In this document: positions 12,401 to 24,745 of the stretch, piece after piece
Layout: each line of letters opens with the position of its first letter
How positions within the stretch are numbered: position 1 is the first letter of the stretch
From: Cyanoderma ruficeps
Taxonomy: Eukaryota > Chordata > Aves > Passeriformes > Timaliidae
Assembly (NCBI GenBank): GCA_008694505.1
Contig: VZDJ01000090.1
Coordinates: 8,983,521 to 9,047,520, forward strand
DNA length: 64,000 nucleotides
Reading direction: 5' to 3'
The notes under the pieces: model-generated
Told to the model about the DNA's origin: nothing
Database searches by the model: none
The model's input: only the letters and a program-made list of their open reading frames with translations
Translations under genes and position numbers: made by a program

Positions 12401-13955
12401 AGACTTAATTATTACTGGGCTCTCTATAAGCTCATTGCTGAGCTGATCTCCATATTATGGCATGTTTTGTCTTTGTGGACAGGTTGGGTAGGAACTTTGT
12501 CTATCTTAGTGCATCTTTCTTATGGGAAGAGAATAGTAAGGTGATAAAAAAGCAATGTGAGGTTGAGTGCTTTGGTAATCAATTTCAGTTATAGTTAGAT
12601 ACCTATTAATTCCCACTTACAGTTAACCCTAATCAATTTCCACTTACAATTAGATAGTTTTAAACTTATGTGACTGCTGTTGAAAACCACTGTTCTCAAG
12701 TTCTTCTCTGTTTCTTCTGTTTAAATTTTAGGTTTGATGAGATTGGCCATTCTCAGTGACAGGCCAGCTATGGTTTTCTAGAGAGCAATTAAAAAGATTT
12801 TGATGAGGTTACTTTAGCAAGAAGATTAAGTTCAGTTGGCCAGAGACTGCTGTGTGAGAGACAGCCCTGGAGAGCTGTTAACCACTGCTGACAGATGGCC
12901 CCCAAGTTCCTTGGTGCTCTTAGTGAGAAGGTCTGAGTTATGTCCCTGTTAGATGCATCCTTATTAGATTAGCACAGTGAAATAGAGCTCCTGTTTCCCC
13001 TTCACACACTCTCTGCTTCCTTGTCATGGCTTTGATGTCACAAATAGGTCTTAGAGGCATGGACTGACCTCCTCCACAGTTACTTCTGTGCCAAGACCTG
13101 CTGCTTTTCATCATCCTCAACAACTGAACAGAACATGTTTTCATAAGAGAACATTGGAGAGTGTTTTAATTTCATTTCTGCTTTCTGTGTCACAGGAGAA
13201 CTAAACAAGAGATCTTCACTTGTGTTTAGCAGGCTGAAATTAGGGGCCTACATTATGGAAACACCACCATGAGGGAATAAATAAGCAGACACTGCCTGAA
13301 CAAAGCAGAAGGAAGCAAAAACCAAAATGCTAATTTACAGATTATCTTTAACTGAGAGTTATAAACCACATTTAAATAAATAAATAAGTAAATATTCAAT
13401 TAACTGTGATTAATTATGCTTCTGTACATTAGTCCTGCTTGTCTTTTTCCTCAGCCCAGTCCAGGAAATGATTCCAAATTAATTCCTGTTCAGCCATGCG
13501 GTTCCTGGCAGAGTAAACATCCTATTTTTTAGACAGACAAGTGGTGATGTATCTTGGATCTGCAGAGTTCTTTTTCAGCAGCACTGACAAGCGTATAGGG
13601 GTGTAGAGATACACGTATTGCAGAAAAAGCTTCTGTCTCTAAACAGCATCCTACAGACCTGATGCTCTTTTAGTTACTTTGTGAAGGTATCCAAGAACAT
13701 TTCCAGTAAAAGAAACAGTGTATTTACTGAGTTTTCCAGCTGGGCCAGACTGGGGAGGAAAGCACCAGATATTTAGTAACCACCTACTTTGATAATTTAA
13801 CACAGACAACTGAAAAGTTGCTGCGGTAGAAACACCCACCCCACTTCTATAACTGCAGAATCAGGGGAAGATGTACATGAAAGGCAGTATAGGATATTGC
13901 TTGAACACATGACTAGAATGGAGCTGCTTTCCTGTAGGGAGAAGGAATGAGGTTT
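9451..13955. other. Unique non-coding DNA
   Basis: About 4.5 kb with no recognisable exon, RNA gene or interspersed repeat. It contains an AAAT-type simple repeat at 13371-13395 and a loose direct repeat around 12575-12660, in which a CCACTTACA-containing segment appears twice. Open frames under 85 codons look random. Confidence 0.6.
13371..13395. repeat. (AAAT)n simple repeat
   Basis: Imperfect run of TAAA units, about 25 bases, in an AT-rich setting. It is an ordinary microsatellite. Confidence 0.75.
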
Positions 13956-14930
13956 GTATCACTGAATCACAGAATTCATGGTTGAAGTTGGAAGTGAGCT
14001 CTGGAGGTCATCTTGTCTTACCTGCTGAAGCAGTGCCAGCCGTAGCCCATTGCTCAGGACCATGTCCAGATGGCTCTTGTACACCACTAGGAAAGGAGAC
14101 TCCACAGCCTCTCTGGGCAACCTGTGCCAGTGCTCAGTCACCTTCATAGGAAAAAAAAACCTGTTTCCTGATGTTCAGAGAGAACCTCATGTGCTTAATT
14201 TTGTGCCCATCACCTCCCATCCTGCCACTGGGCAGAACTGATAAGATAAGAGCCTGAGTTTGTCTTTTTTACACCCTTCCTTCAGGTATTTGTCACATTG
14301 ATGAGATTCCCCCCACGTCTTTTCTGGGCTGAACAGTCCCAGTTCTCTCAGTCTTTCATCACAGGAGAGGTGCTCCAGTACATTAATAATTTTTGTGATC
14401 TTTTCCTGCACTTGCTCCAGTACATCCTTGTCTCCCTTGCACTGGGGGGTCCAGAACTGGACACAGCACTCCAGGATTGGCTTCAGTAGTGCCAAGTGGA
14501 GGGGAAGGATCCCCCATCTCAACCTGCTGGCAATATTTGCCTTAAAGCAGCCCAAGATATTTCTCTGTCTTCAGGGCACGCTCTGGCTCATGTTCAGTTC
14601 AGTGTACCCCAGAACCCCAAAGTCCTTTTTACTGAGGTCTTTCCAGCTGGCTGGTCCCCGACCCAAACTAGTACATGGGTTTGTTTCTCCATGGGTGCAG
14701 GACTTTGCACTTATCCTTCTAAACTGCAGGAGATGCACTTTGTACCCCTTTGCATGGGGCTGAGCCTCCAGCCTCCTGCAGCCTCTCTGGATGGCAGCAC
14801 AAGCCTCTGGCACTCCTGCCAGGTTTGTGTCGTCTGAAGACTTGCTGTGTGTGCACGCTGCCCCATCATTCACATTGCTAATGAAGATGATAAACAGGAT
14901 CCTAGTATGGTTCTCCAGTGCAGCAGAGAA
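13956..14930 (-). mobile_element. CR1 retrotransposon, 5'-truncated, with ORF2 3' end
   Basis: This is the largest CR1 copy in the window, about 1 kb, transcribed right to left. The minus strand encodes the C-terminal part of CR1 ORF2 (reverse transcriptase). Frame 14873-14571 contains SSDDTNLAGV and KDFGVLG; frame 14555-14187 contains [20 protein letters not shown] and EHLSCDERLRELGLFS; frame 14147-13959 contains VTEHWHRLPREAVESP. All three stretches lie in the same phase, broken by a few in-frame stops (near 14568 and in 14148-14186). The 3' untranslated tail ends at about 13956 with the degenerate ATTCTGTGATTC-type end seen in CR1. The 5' end is lost near 14930, as usual for target-primed reverse transcription that stops early. 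The element is dead. Confidence 0.93.
14187..14873 (-). pseudogene. CR1 ORF2 reverse transcriptase, C-terminal remnant
   Basis: One phase of the minus strand, with a stop near 14568, gives about 229 codons matching the end of the CR1 reverse transcriptase. It starts around the SDDTKL-like motif and runs through the thumb region ([19 protein letters not shown]) to the C-terminal ERLRELGLF segment. The endonuclease domain, ORF1 and the catalytic part of the polymerase are absent, so the product could not retrotranspose. The further 3' coding part, including VTEHWHRLPREAV, is at 13959-14147 in the same phase after further stops. Confidence 0.88.
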
Positions 14931-17900
14931 GTTTTGACTTAATGAGGAAAATAAAAAGCAAATAAAAGTGTGTCCTTAATAAGCAAGAACAGTTTTTTGG
15001 GTTTTTTTCTGAACATTTTGAGGGATTACATTACCTCCAATATCCTTCATCTTCCCCATTAATCTGCCTACAACATTTAAGATTCTGTGCATTCATCTAT
15101 TTACTTTTGAGGTACTGGTATGTAAAATAATTATCTTATTTTGTAACAGGATGTTCTGCTATTGCATAGTTAACGTTTTGTAAATTCCTCTGCTAGCATT
15201 CTTTACCAATTACACCTCTTGAATAAAAGGTAATGCCTCAAGCCCAGAGCTAAATTATTTACTTGAAGCATGCTGATTTGTCTAAAATTCCAGTCTACCT
15301 GCAACTTTGTCAAGGAGCTCTGCTTTTCTTGATGCTCAAAAGATGGGAGAGATGGGAAGTCAAATAGGCTTGCATTATTTTTAGTAGAGAGAGGAACAAA
15401 GACATTAAACAACTTAGATGATATAAACAGTATCACCTAGGAGGATGCCTTCTGTATGGATGAAACAAATTGACATTAGATGGCAAGTGAGTGTAAAGTA
15501 TTCTGTGGGTTACTCTGCCTGGAGTCTTTGCACCAGCCAAGTCCACCAGCAGTTGAAGAGAAGGGGAAAGTGAACATTTCATCCTCTCCCATTCCTATTC
15601 TCGTATTTGGAACAGATTTAATGCAGCTTCTTGTGTAACCAGGACAAGAGGCAGAAAATTTTCTTCTCCTTTTTTTTACGCATTATTAATGAAACAAACA
15701 CAGCTTTCATGGAGCTGATCTGTTGTAGTGATCCATCTACATTTCAACAAAGATGCTGATGGCATTATGCAGGGTGCTCTGCACTGTGCCATCTGAAAAG
15801 GGGAAGGAAGTAAGAAATGCTAATAAAACATTAATAATGGTTTCAAGAGGCATTACTATGTTTAGCTTGAATTAGTTCACATTTCTTTTGAATCCTTTTA
15901 TGCCCTTATGAAAGCAAACATTTTCTGACTTGGGTGCCTGGAGTTGGCCTACTGAATTCATATAGGAGCTCTTAAATAGATGTCTCATGTTGCTAAATCA
16001 CATAATTTCTTTCTGATGCTGAAGCATTTTAAGCATCATTCACCATATGAAGGATTGTAAACCTTTGATTTTTTATTAATGGCTTATATGTAGAACAGCA
16101 ATTTTTATAAAGCAATTCAAAATCTGATGATAAAAATGACTACATAGAAACCTGTTATTTACCCTTCTTCCACTGCTTCGTTTATACAGAATGTTCCAGG
16201 AACCCTCTACGTTGTTTTCATTTTTAGTAAATGGGTAAAACTGTCTCTTCCTAGGGCACAGGTTGAACCATAATTATTTCATCCTGTAAGGAGCTTCCTT
16301 CTGTGCATAATGTTTTCTCTGAATTCCAATGGGGGAAATCATTCATGAGAGTAGTAAGAAGGTAGTTGGCAAGAGAAGGGCATAAGATCAAGTTTTTGCT
16401 GATCAAGTTTCAAGGGTGCCTTAATGTACAAAAATGAAGCTTCCTCTCTTGTATATGCCTAATCTGGAAATCATATTGATCAATACATAAGTTTATAGAC
16501 CTGTGTAATTATTAATTTTGAATTCACTTAAAGCAATATATAACAACTTGCCCAAAGTTCACAATTAATATGTATGTAAATATATTTTTATTATATTGGT
16601 TTGGGTTTGCATTTTTATAGTTCAAATCCCGTATGTTTGTGATTTAGGGTTTAACAGGAACTCATTCGCTTCATAAATATTAATTACTGCATAGGCTTTA
16701 TTCCATATTAGAGCATCTGGGGGGAAAGTGCTGATCATTATATTGCTTGCGAGGATGTATTTTTACCTAAAAATACCCCTGGATAAATTAAGTCTGATTT
16801 AGAGAACATTAGTCTGAAAGGTGTAATGCATTAATTTCAGGCATAATATTTTAATAGCAGCAACTGCAATGTAACGGTGTGTTCAGCCCTGCAGTCTGAG
16901 ATGTGCTGCATTATCACAGTGTCCTCCAGCAGAGTTTGAGTGGCCAAAAGGGAGAATGATGTCATCAGTTTAGTGTTATATGGTAGTGAGAGAATATACA
17001 TATCCATTGCCATTAAATTGCAAAAGACTAGTTCTTAGGGCAGGTCCCGAGGTAAAAGTAAAGCAGAAAACTTCCCTGTCTTCATTAGCAGGACCATCAG
17101 CTGGTGTCAATCAGGATTGCTCCATTGATTTCAGCACTGAGTCAGATGAGTGACTGACCTTTCTGTCTCTAAAACAGAGCCCGAGACTGAAGTGTTTGTG
17201 AGGCACATGGGGTGCTCCCCCTTTGCAGCATGGGTTCTTTTTCATAGCCACCTTGGCCTGCTGAATAATTTGATCACAGTTAGTCAGTGCCTGGAAATTC
17301 ATATTTATTCTTTTACCAGAATAAATGGTCGTCATCATCTTAACATATTACAATGCCTGCCACCAGTGCATTTGACTTGTTCGGCTGGCTAGTTCAAAAA
17401 GGGTATGTGTGGTTAGCTGGTCTGTATGGAAGGTGAAATCCATAACAGGTTTCACCTGAAATACTGCATGACTGTTTATCAAGGTGATAGCAGTTTGTTG
17501 TCATTTCTCCTGAGTACTGATATGGCGGTCTGAGTACCGCCTGTCCACCACCCCATGCACAGTGCTCATCTCAATTTTCTGTGCCTCAACCACAGTGTGG
17601 GCTGTCTTAGCTTGACCTTGAAATTCTGAACATAGTTGCTGTTTTCTGAGTGTTCTGAGCTTCCAGGGAAATTCTTCAAGTGTAAACTGCTTAGAATAAA
17701 ACTCTTATTCTTGTCATATATTTTAATGTGCCATATATTTTCCAAAACTCTTTAGAAGCTGAATCTGAAAAAATGCTGGGTTTTCTCATAAGCATGTTCT
17801 CTGTGTTACCACCACAGTCTGTTACCTTGTGGTTTATTCACAGAGAATGGTAGGGATTACAGCTCAAATGACCCCCAATCCCTCACTACTGTCATGTTTA

Positions 17901-19700
17901 ATAGAGGATCAGTAACTCTACACAGCATTTAGCAAAGCTCAGTTTAAGAAGTACAGATTTGTTATTTCCAATGTTTGGATAAACATACTGCAATAAGGCA
18001 AGGAGTTTAACATGAATATTTGTGACTTTTTTTTCCTGAATATTTTGTTATTTTTTACTATCTGTGTTTTCTATTTAATGCATGAAGAGAACCATGGTTT
18101 GTGTATCCAATAGCAAACTGTGATTATTGTTGCCAAAGTCGGTTCTTTACGAGAATTATTACAAAAAGGAGAAAAGTTCTCAAAGAGCCTAGTCACTGAT
18201 GAGTTTGTGAGGCTAAAATGTAAGAAAGGTCATGCATTCTTGAAAGAAGCAATTGCTAGGAGAAAGCCTTTGGGCATAAATGAGAGGTGAATCTTCAGTC
18301 TCAAAAGCTGAGAGACGTTACAGGATTAAATCCTGCTTCTATTCATGTCAATGGAATGATATATTTTCTTTTCCTTATTTTTTCAGTTAACTTATTGAGA
18401 CTTTTGATATTTAAGTACTTCATGTGCAATCTCTGTACTCTTGTAATAGGATCAAAGGTCCATTCTAGTGCCTTGAGTTGTTACATAAGCATTTAAGTTT
18501 GTATTCAGGATTTTGTGGAGGCAAAAAAAGGCCAAAAAGGGCATAGTTTCTGTGTATTTAAATGGTCTATTCTTCACTTGGCAAAAACTAGTAAAAAATG
18601 ATACTTCTAACTCCTCTTTTAAAAACCAGCATAATTTCTTTGTATTCAGCCTTCTCTTTAAATGAAATGAGAGAGAAATTAGAAAACCTAATTTTTACTA
18701 ATATTTCTGCAGTCTATTATGCATTCTTTTTCAGCCCAAAAGAAAATACTTTTAAAATCAGAATGTTTCATTTCAGTAGAATAATTATCAATAGTATGAA
18801 CAAGTTGCAAATCCTGGAAGAATTCATTTTTTATCCGTTTTAAAGACTTGTTAATGGGTGTTGATAATTCCAGCCTTCTTTTTTTCTGAAATGTCCAGAG
18901 CTGCTTAAATGAAGTTAAGTTGATAGACAATTAACTGATTGCCAAATCTTCTTTTCATCTAAGAGACAGGAAAGCATACTACCTTTTTTACATTTTTAAT
19001 GAAATTGGAACTTTGAAAAATATTCCTTGATGGTAGAAAAGTAATTATTTTATTAAGAGAGCTGATATTCAAGAAATTGCAAAACATAAAGACAATTTCC
19101 TTGCTCTAGGTGTTGGAAGTTGTACTTTTAGCAAAAATAAATAAGCAATTTCTCATTTTTGTTAACTTTTCTCTCGTGTAGCTTTATTGCCCAAAAGCGA
19201 TAAAAACATCTTCATCTCAGAACTAGACTACCTGGAGACACAGCAGATTCCTGCCCTACTAGTAGTGCAGTAACTTTGTGAACCACTGTTGCCTGAATTT
19301 TACTGTTCTTTCTCTTTCTGTAGAACTTTCACACGCAGCTAATGTAAATAAAATCTATTCTTAGAATGTTTACATACTTCTCCTGTGAGAAAAGACATAA
19401 TTGACGGTGGTATCCACTATCTAGATCAAAGAAGTAGTAACCTGTGTAACCAATCCCTTAACCTCTGTACATATCTATAAATATTTAGAGTCAAAATAAT
19501 AATAATTAAGCAGCCTTCTACAACCTCTGCCTTCGAAGCCTTTCTCTCGTGTTCCTAGATTGAGACACACCCAGCTTACCCAGCTTCTCCCCGCGACAAA
19601 CNAGATTTTTTCCTGCCTTCTGAGGCTGAGGGTGAACAAGTCCTGATTTGGGCAAACAAATGTGCAATTGGTACAATCCAATTTAAAAGTTAAACATTTG
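14931..19700. other. Unique non-coding DNA
   Basis: No gene or interspersed repeat recognised. AT-rich, with open frames below 85 codons that look random. A small hairpin with a 6-bp GC-rich stem occurs at 17524-17541. A single ambiguous base N lies at 19602. Confidence 0.6.
19602..19602. other. Ambiguous base (N)
   Basis: A single unresolved base in otherwise unique sequence. It probably marks a consensus conflict or a closed gap. Confidence 0.95.
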
Positions 19701-19850
19701 GAATCACAGAACCATTAAGACTGGAAAAGTCCTCCAAGGTGATAGTGTCCAAACTTCAATCAAACACCACTGCATGAGATAAACCATAGCCACTAAGTGC
19801 CATGTCCAGTTGTTTTTTGAATAATTCCAGGGCTGATGACCAACCTTTCA
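19701..19850 (-). mobile_element. CR1 retrotransposon 3' fragment, diverged
   Basis: The plus strand begins AATCACAGAACCATTAAGAC and continues with recognisable blocks of a CR1 3' region read in reverse: GGAAAAGTCCTCCAAGGTGA, AAGTGCCATGTCCA and a TCCAGGGCTGATGA segment equivalent to tccagggatggtga. Similarity fades after about 19850 and may continue weakly to 20030. The high divergence points to an old copy. Confidence 0.8.
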
Positions 19851-22800
19851 GTGAAACAATTCTTGATTTCATCATTTGCCTTACCACAGTATTAAAATAC
19901 TCTTTAAGAAGAATCCAAAGGCATTTTTTTTTAACATTCCTGACAGCTGTAGATATCCTTTATTTTCCTGGCTTTCTCGTGATCTTCACATCAAAAGTTG
20001 TTTCTCATCATCCTGAAGACAAGTAATAGGTTTAATTTTAAATGTAGTTTTACCCCTGGGATGTTGTTTGCCCTTTGCTTTGTTTCCACAATTCATTGCA
20101 ATTCATGGTTTCTTGATGAAGTTTAAGAAAAAGCATCAAGTATGCTAGTTTCCTGTCTTTGTGAGTCTTGCCTGTCTTCTCATCTTGCCTTATGTGAAAC
20201 ACATTTAAAGTATTCCCAAATCTTCAAAGTGGCTGCCATTCATTCTGGCATTTGTGTAGTTCCATTTGGTGCCACCATGTGCTGCAGAGATTTGCGTTCT
20301 CTGTTCTCAGCAGATGGCAGGGAGGGGGACATATTTGCCTTTTTTGGGGGAATACCAGTCTGGTGGGAGTGTTTGTGCTTGTTTGTGTGTGAGTCACTCA
20401 AACAGGCAGCTGACCATGGTTTTCAAAGGTCTAAAGTGTTAAGAAATGCTTTAGTGGTCCCATTAATTTCAAAGGGGAAATATCTGGCAAGCATGGCAAT
20501 GACTATGTCTCTAGACACATTAGGACCTTAACAGGTTTACTGCTATTTCCTTTGCAGTAAAGCCTCAGATTCCAAAAGTGAATGTCTCATCTCTCTGGTG
20601 ACAGAAACATCACATTTTTCCTAGTGCAGTTCCTAGGCAAAATAAATTCTGAGATGTGAGGAAAGGAAAAAAAAATATCATTCTGGCTTATCATCTCGTC
20701 TACAAGGGGTTGACTTTTCTTTCCATGGTGGTCTTCAAGATAGTGTTGTGAGGATGAAATGTTTTAAACCATGGAAGTTTATCTGTGTAGTGTTTGGAGG
20801 AAAACCAACACCCAGCCAGTCTGTAATCCTGTATTTTGTATACCACACTTAAGTTTGCCAATAGAAAAAGCCTGGGGTGTTTTGTTTTGTCTTGCTTTAT
20901 TTTACTTTGTTTTAGTTTGCTTGGCATATTTAGTATCTTCTATGACACCTTATGCCAGCAAAACACTTCACTTTATTTTCCAACTTTTTTTTTTTCCCCA
21001 TCAGGGTCTTTACACCTTTGGTCTCATATTGTGCTGTGTGCTGTTCATACCTGAGTCTTCTGCCTTTCTTTCACAGAATTTTTAATTCCCATTTTCTCCA
21101 TGTCCATCTTGTCTTTTGTTTCATTATATTGGGTATTGCTTGTTCAGTGTGACAGCAAAAAGCTTTAAGTGACGTATCCATTTTATCACCAGCACCTTGA
21201 ATCAGCTTTGGAGATTTATATGCATATGTTGGTATAAAACTCTTAGCAAGCTCTCTTGCTGCTGCTGAAATGGGGGTTAGTGATGGCAATTCCATTGATG
21301 TTTGTACTCACTGGAGTGGCAAATAGGAAGCAGCAGCATCATGTTTCATCCTTCTCCTTTGTTTCCTTCTCCCCTACTCATCGCCCACTGTCAAGCAGTT
21401 TAACCTGTTTGCTGTTGGTAGCTTTATGGTTTGAGAGACTCTACAAACAGGCCACATCAGCTTTTTTTTGATGCCAGTTCCCCTGGCAATCAGACCCTTC
21501 CACCCCAATTATCTTTCTCAAGAACATCCTGGAATTAGCCACTAAATACAACAGTGTGTGCTTCTGTCTTCCACCCTTCCCTGTTCAGCTCAAAACCAGA
21601 CAGCATTGATGTAACTTTAAGTGTTTGTTTACAGCTCATCCATCACCATGGCACTGGGGACCTTTTGGATGCAAAACATCCTGGCTTGCTGCATCTCACA
21701 ACTGCAAGTAATCATTGGTGTTCTAGCTGGAGCTGGGAAGCTGTTTCTAGGCCAATTGTCCAAGCAGACTAGCAGAGCCTTTTTCTGAGTTTGGGGTCCA
21801 GCCTTGGACTCATCTTACATCTTCTCCCACATCTTCCGTCAGCATTGGATGATACAGCTAATTACCAGAGTGGTATTTGCAGTCCATGAGTTGAAAGATG
21901 AGATGGCTGAATGAAATATAGTGGACTTTAATGTGCCAAAAGTTGTATCATGTGCTCTAACAACTCTTTCTGGCTTAAAAATCTCCATCCTTTGTGTCCT
22001 TTGAAACAGTGCAATGGACAGTCCAAGGTTGTTCTGTGCTTTTTCTAGGCTTAGCTTTTCTTTGGACAAGATCATGACGGCAGCACAAGAGAGATCATTT
22101 TGGAGATAGCTGCATGGATGCAAGCTGATGCTGCTAGAAACAGGCAGGGTTATGCACATCTGCAGGAGAAACTCACTGCACAAAAAAGGGAGCTAGGTAC
22201 AGCTCATTGTATGGATAGAACAGGCAAGAAACTCCTTGCAAGGAGTGGGCATGTGGAAAGCCACCTGGTTTTCACTGCTTCTTCCATGGCTTAACAACTT
22301 GGGCTTGTGCCATCTAAACATTTGCCCTACCTTGTTGCCAAGATTTACTGTAGGAATAGTGCCAGACAGAAATAAAAGACAAGCAAACAAAGAACCATTT
22401 TAGGCATCTACTTCATACTCCATCAGCTAGGAAAAGAAGTTTGGGTAGATTTATCTCACTTGTCTGTGTTTGTTTCTGTTCTCTGCCTCTGTGTAGGAGC
22501 CCAGAGATGTGCTACAGTTCTGACTCACCTTTGTAAATCCAAGGCTTTTGATGTCCCTCAGTGAGGTTCAAACAAACTATCTCATGTGACTGAGAGCACG
22601 TCAGAACTGAGCCTCTGAACTGCCAAAGTGTTATTATTTTTTTCACCAAAAACTTTTCTGTATTGCTGGAATTACACTTGCCCTTGCTACTATCTCTTTC
22701 TGAACAAACTATTGTAATTTTTATTGGAGTTAACAAATTCCATATTCATGTTTTCAGAGTACAGCTGAAGACATTGTTTGTTTTCCCAAGTGCTTCAGTC

Positions 22801-23907
22801 ATTCTGAGTGAACTCCGTGGAAGAGACAGTTGACATGTCTTTGGAGAGGCCTTGTACAAAATGTATTCTGTTCTGAATCAAGTGCTGAAGGGTACAGTGA
22901 TGTGACAGGCTTCAGGGAAACTGGCTCAGGGACTAGGCAGGCTCTAACAGGAAATGTTTAAAAGAAAACAGAATGAGACAAAGGGAAAAAGTCCCCAAAA
23001 ACAAACCAGAAATGGAAACAGAGGATGAAGATGTGGGTATAGAGGTAATCACCATGATTCTGACTGAAGCCTCGCTGTCTCAACTGAAGCCAAAGCTCTG
23101 CCTTCTTTTTTTACCATCATCCCTTGTTCTTCTGCATCCTCTTGCTATGCCACCGTAGCAGGTGGAATGGATTAAACCAACCTAATTTAGTTTCCTGAGC
23201 AAACCACCCATCCTCCATTTGCCGGGAGTGGAGATAGACAAACACTTCTAGGATGTGATTTGACTGACCGGGCCTTGGGGTCCATGTCAATGTGATATGA
23301 ATGTTCATTTCTGCCCTTTAATCAAAAGAGGAAAGCTCAGACATAAGGGAAGTATATGTTGTAAAACATTCTATTTGTTCAGATAAATTCTCATACTGAG
23401 AAACAGATCAAAGCTATGGTCACTGTCTTGGTCTGCTGATAAGTGTTGAGTTTGGGGCTCAGTAGTTTTGCAGTAATTGAACAGAGGATTGAGAGTGTCG
23501 TTCTCTGTTCAAAAGTGCAGTTTTTCTTCACAACCACTCCTGAAATGGAGATAAAACCCGTGTCTCAAAGAAGCTGCCTGATACTGTGGATGATTAGGTC
23601 AAAATTTGGACTACTTCTGTCATCATTAAAGCATCTGATCACAATTTATGGGGATCTTTGGGACAAGAATTGAGAGAATGGGAACACTTTTAAAGGCTGT
23701 GGTAAACTTTGGGAATAAATTTTGCAGATAAAATGATGAAAGAACTCAAAGCTTTGCAAAATAGGGTAAGAAAATCATAAAATTCAGGAACAACAAAACA
23801 AGACCAATCTTAGCTTCAATGCCAAAAGTAGTCTGATTTTAGGGTTCATGGTATTTAGACTGTCCTCTAGAAAGGGAGATTGGGTTTTTCAGACAAAAAA
23901 TCTTCCT
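19851..23907. other. Unique non-coding DNA
   Basis: About 4 kb with no recognised gene or repeat family. Open frames reach 129 codons (20142-20531 plus) and 114 codons (21839-22183 minus), but neither resembles a known protein and both lack supporting splice or promoter context. A 10-bp tandem pair occurs at 20089-20108. Confidence 0.55.
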
Positions 23908-23932
23908 CCCTGCTTCCCCTTCCCCCCACCCC
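23908..23932 (-). other. Canonical G-quadruplex motif
   Basis: On the plus strand there are four C runs of 3, 4, 6 and 4 bases separated by loops of 5, 2 and 1 bases, so the minus strand fits the G3+N1-7 rule. It lies about 45 bp left of the 3' end of a CR1 copy. This is a sequence match to the motif rule only; folding is inferred. Confidence 0.8.
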
Positions 23933-23975
23933 GCCTTCTTTCTTTTTAATAGCAAGCTGAAACCTTAGTTTGTTT

Positions 23976-24745
23976 TCATAGAATTACAGAATGGTCTGTG
24001 TTGGAAGGAACATTTAAAGATCATCCAGTTTCAGCCCCACTGCCATAGGCAGGGACACCTTCCACTAGACTAGCTCTGATCAGAGCTCCATCCAAACTGG
24101 CCTTGACTTCTTCCAGGTATGGGGCATCCACAGCTTCTCCAGGCAATCTGTAACAGTGCCTTATCACCCTCATAGTCAGTAATTTCTTCCTGGTATCTAA
24201 TCTAAACGTAATATCTTTCAGTTTAAAGCCATTTCCCCTTGTCTTGTCACTACATGCCCTTGTAAAAAGTTCCTCTCCAGTTTTCTTCTAGTTCCCTTTA
24301 GGAACTGGGAGGCTGTTCTAGAACCTCCCCTCTCCCTCTGCTCCAGACTGAACAACTCCCACTCCTTCAACCTGTCTAGACAAGAGAGATGTTCAAACCC
24401 CCTGACCATCTTTGTGGCCTCTCTCCAACAGGTCCACGTCTCTCATATGTTTGGGACCCCAGAACTGGACTCATCACTCCAAGTGGGGTTTCACCAGGGC
24501 AGGGCAGAGGGTGAGAATCCCCTCCCTTGACCTCTAGGTCACTCTTCTTTTGATGTAGGCCAGGATACATCTGGGCTGCAAGTGCTCTGCAAGTGAGCTT
24601 CTCATCCTCCAACACCCCCAAGTCCTTCTCAGGGCTCCACTCAATCCATTCCTCACCCAGCCTAAATCTGTGCTTGGGATTGCCCTGACTAAGGTGCATG
24701 AATATACTTGTCCTTGTTGGACTTATCCTGTGAAATTCAATCTGA
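23976..24745 (-). mobile_element. CR1 retrotransposon, 5'-truncated, with ORF2 3' end
   Basis: About 770 bp matching a CR1 element in reverse. The left end shows the typical CATAGAATTACAGAATGG start of the reversed 3' tail, then the GGGACACCTTCCACTAGAC block. The minus strand encodes ORF2 C-terminal pieces: GNPKHRFRLGEEWIEWSPEK followed by DLGVLEDEKL in frame 24810-24376, and FEHLSCLDRLKEWELFSLEQ in frame 24409-24218. The two frames are out of phase, so at least one frameshift has occurred. Truncation is near 24745. The copy is inactive. Confidence 0.93.

Noticed and set aside
14395..14837. Plus-strand open frames of 113-122 codons
   Set aside because: They are antisense shadows of the CR1 ORF2 remnant on the minus strand.
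16618..16634. AGTTCAAATCCC, similar to a tRNA B box
   Set aside because: The sequence upstream is AT-rich with no A box or acceptor stem.
17524..17541. GGCGGT/ACCGCC 6-bp hairpin
   Set aside because: A stem this short is expected by chance many times in the window.
20142..20531. Open frame of 129 codons on the plus strand
   Set aside because: The translation resembles no family, there is no splice or promoter support, and frames of this length are expected by chance in 64 kb.
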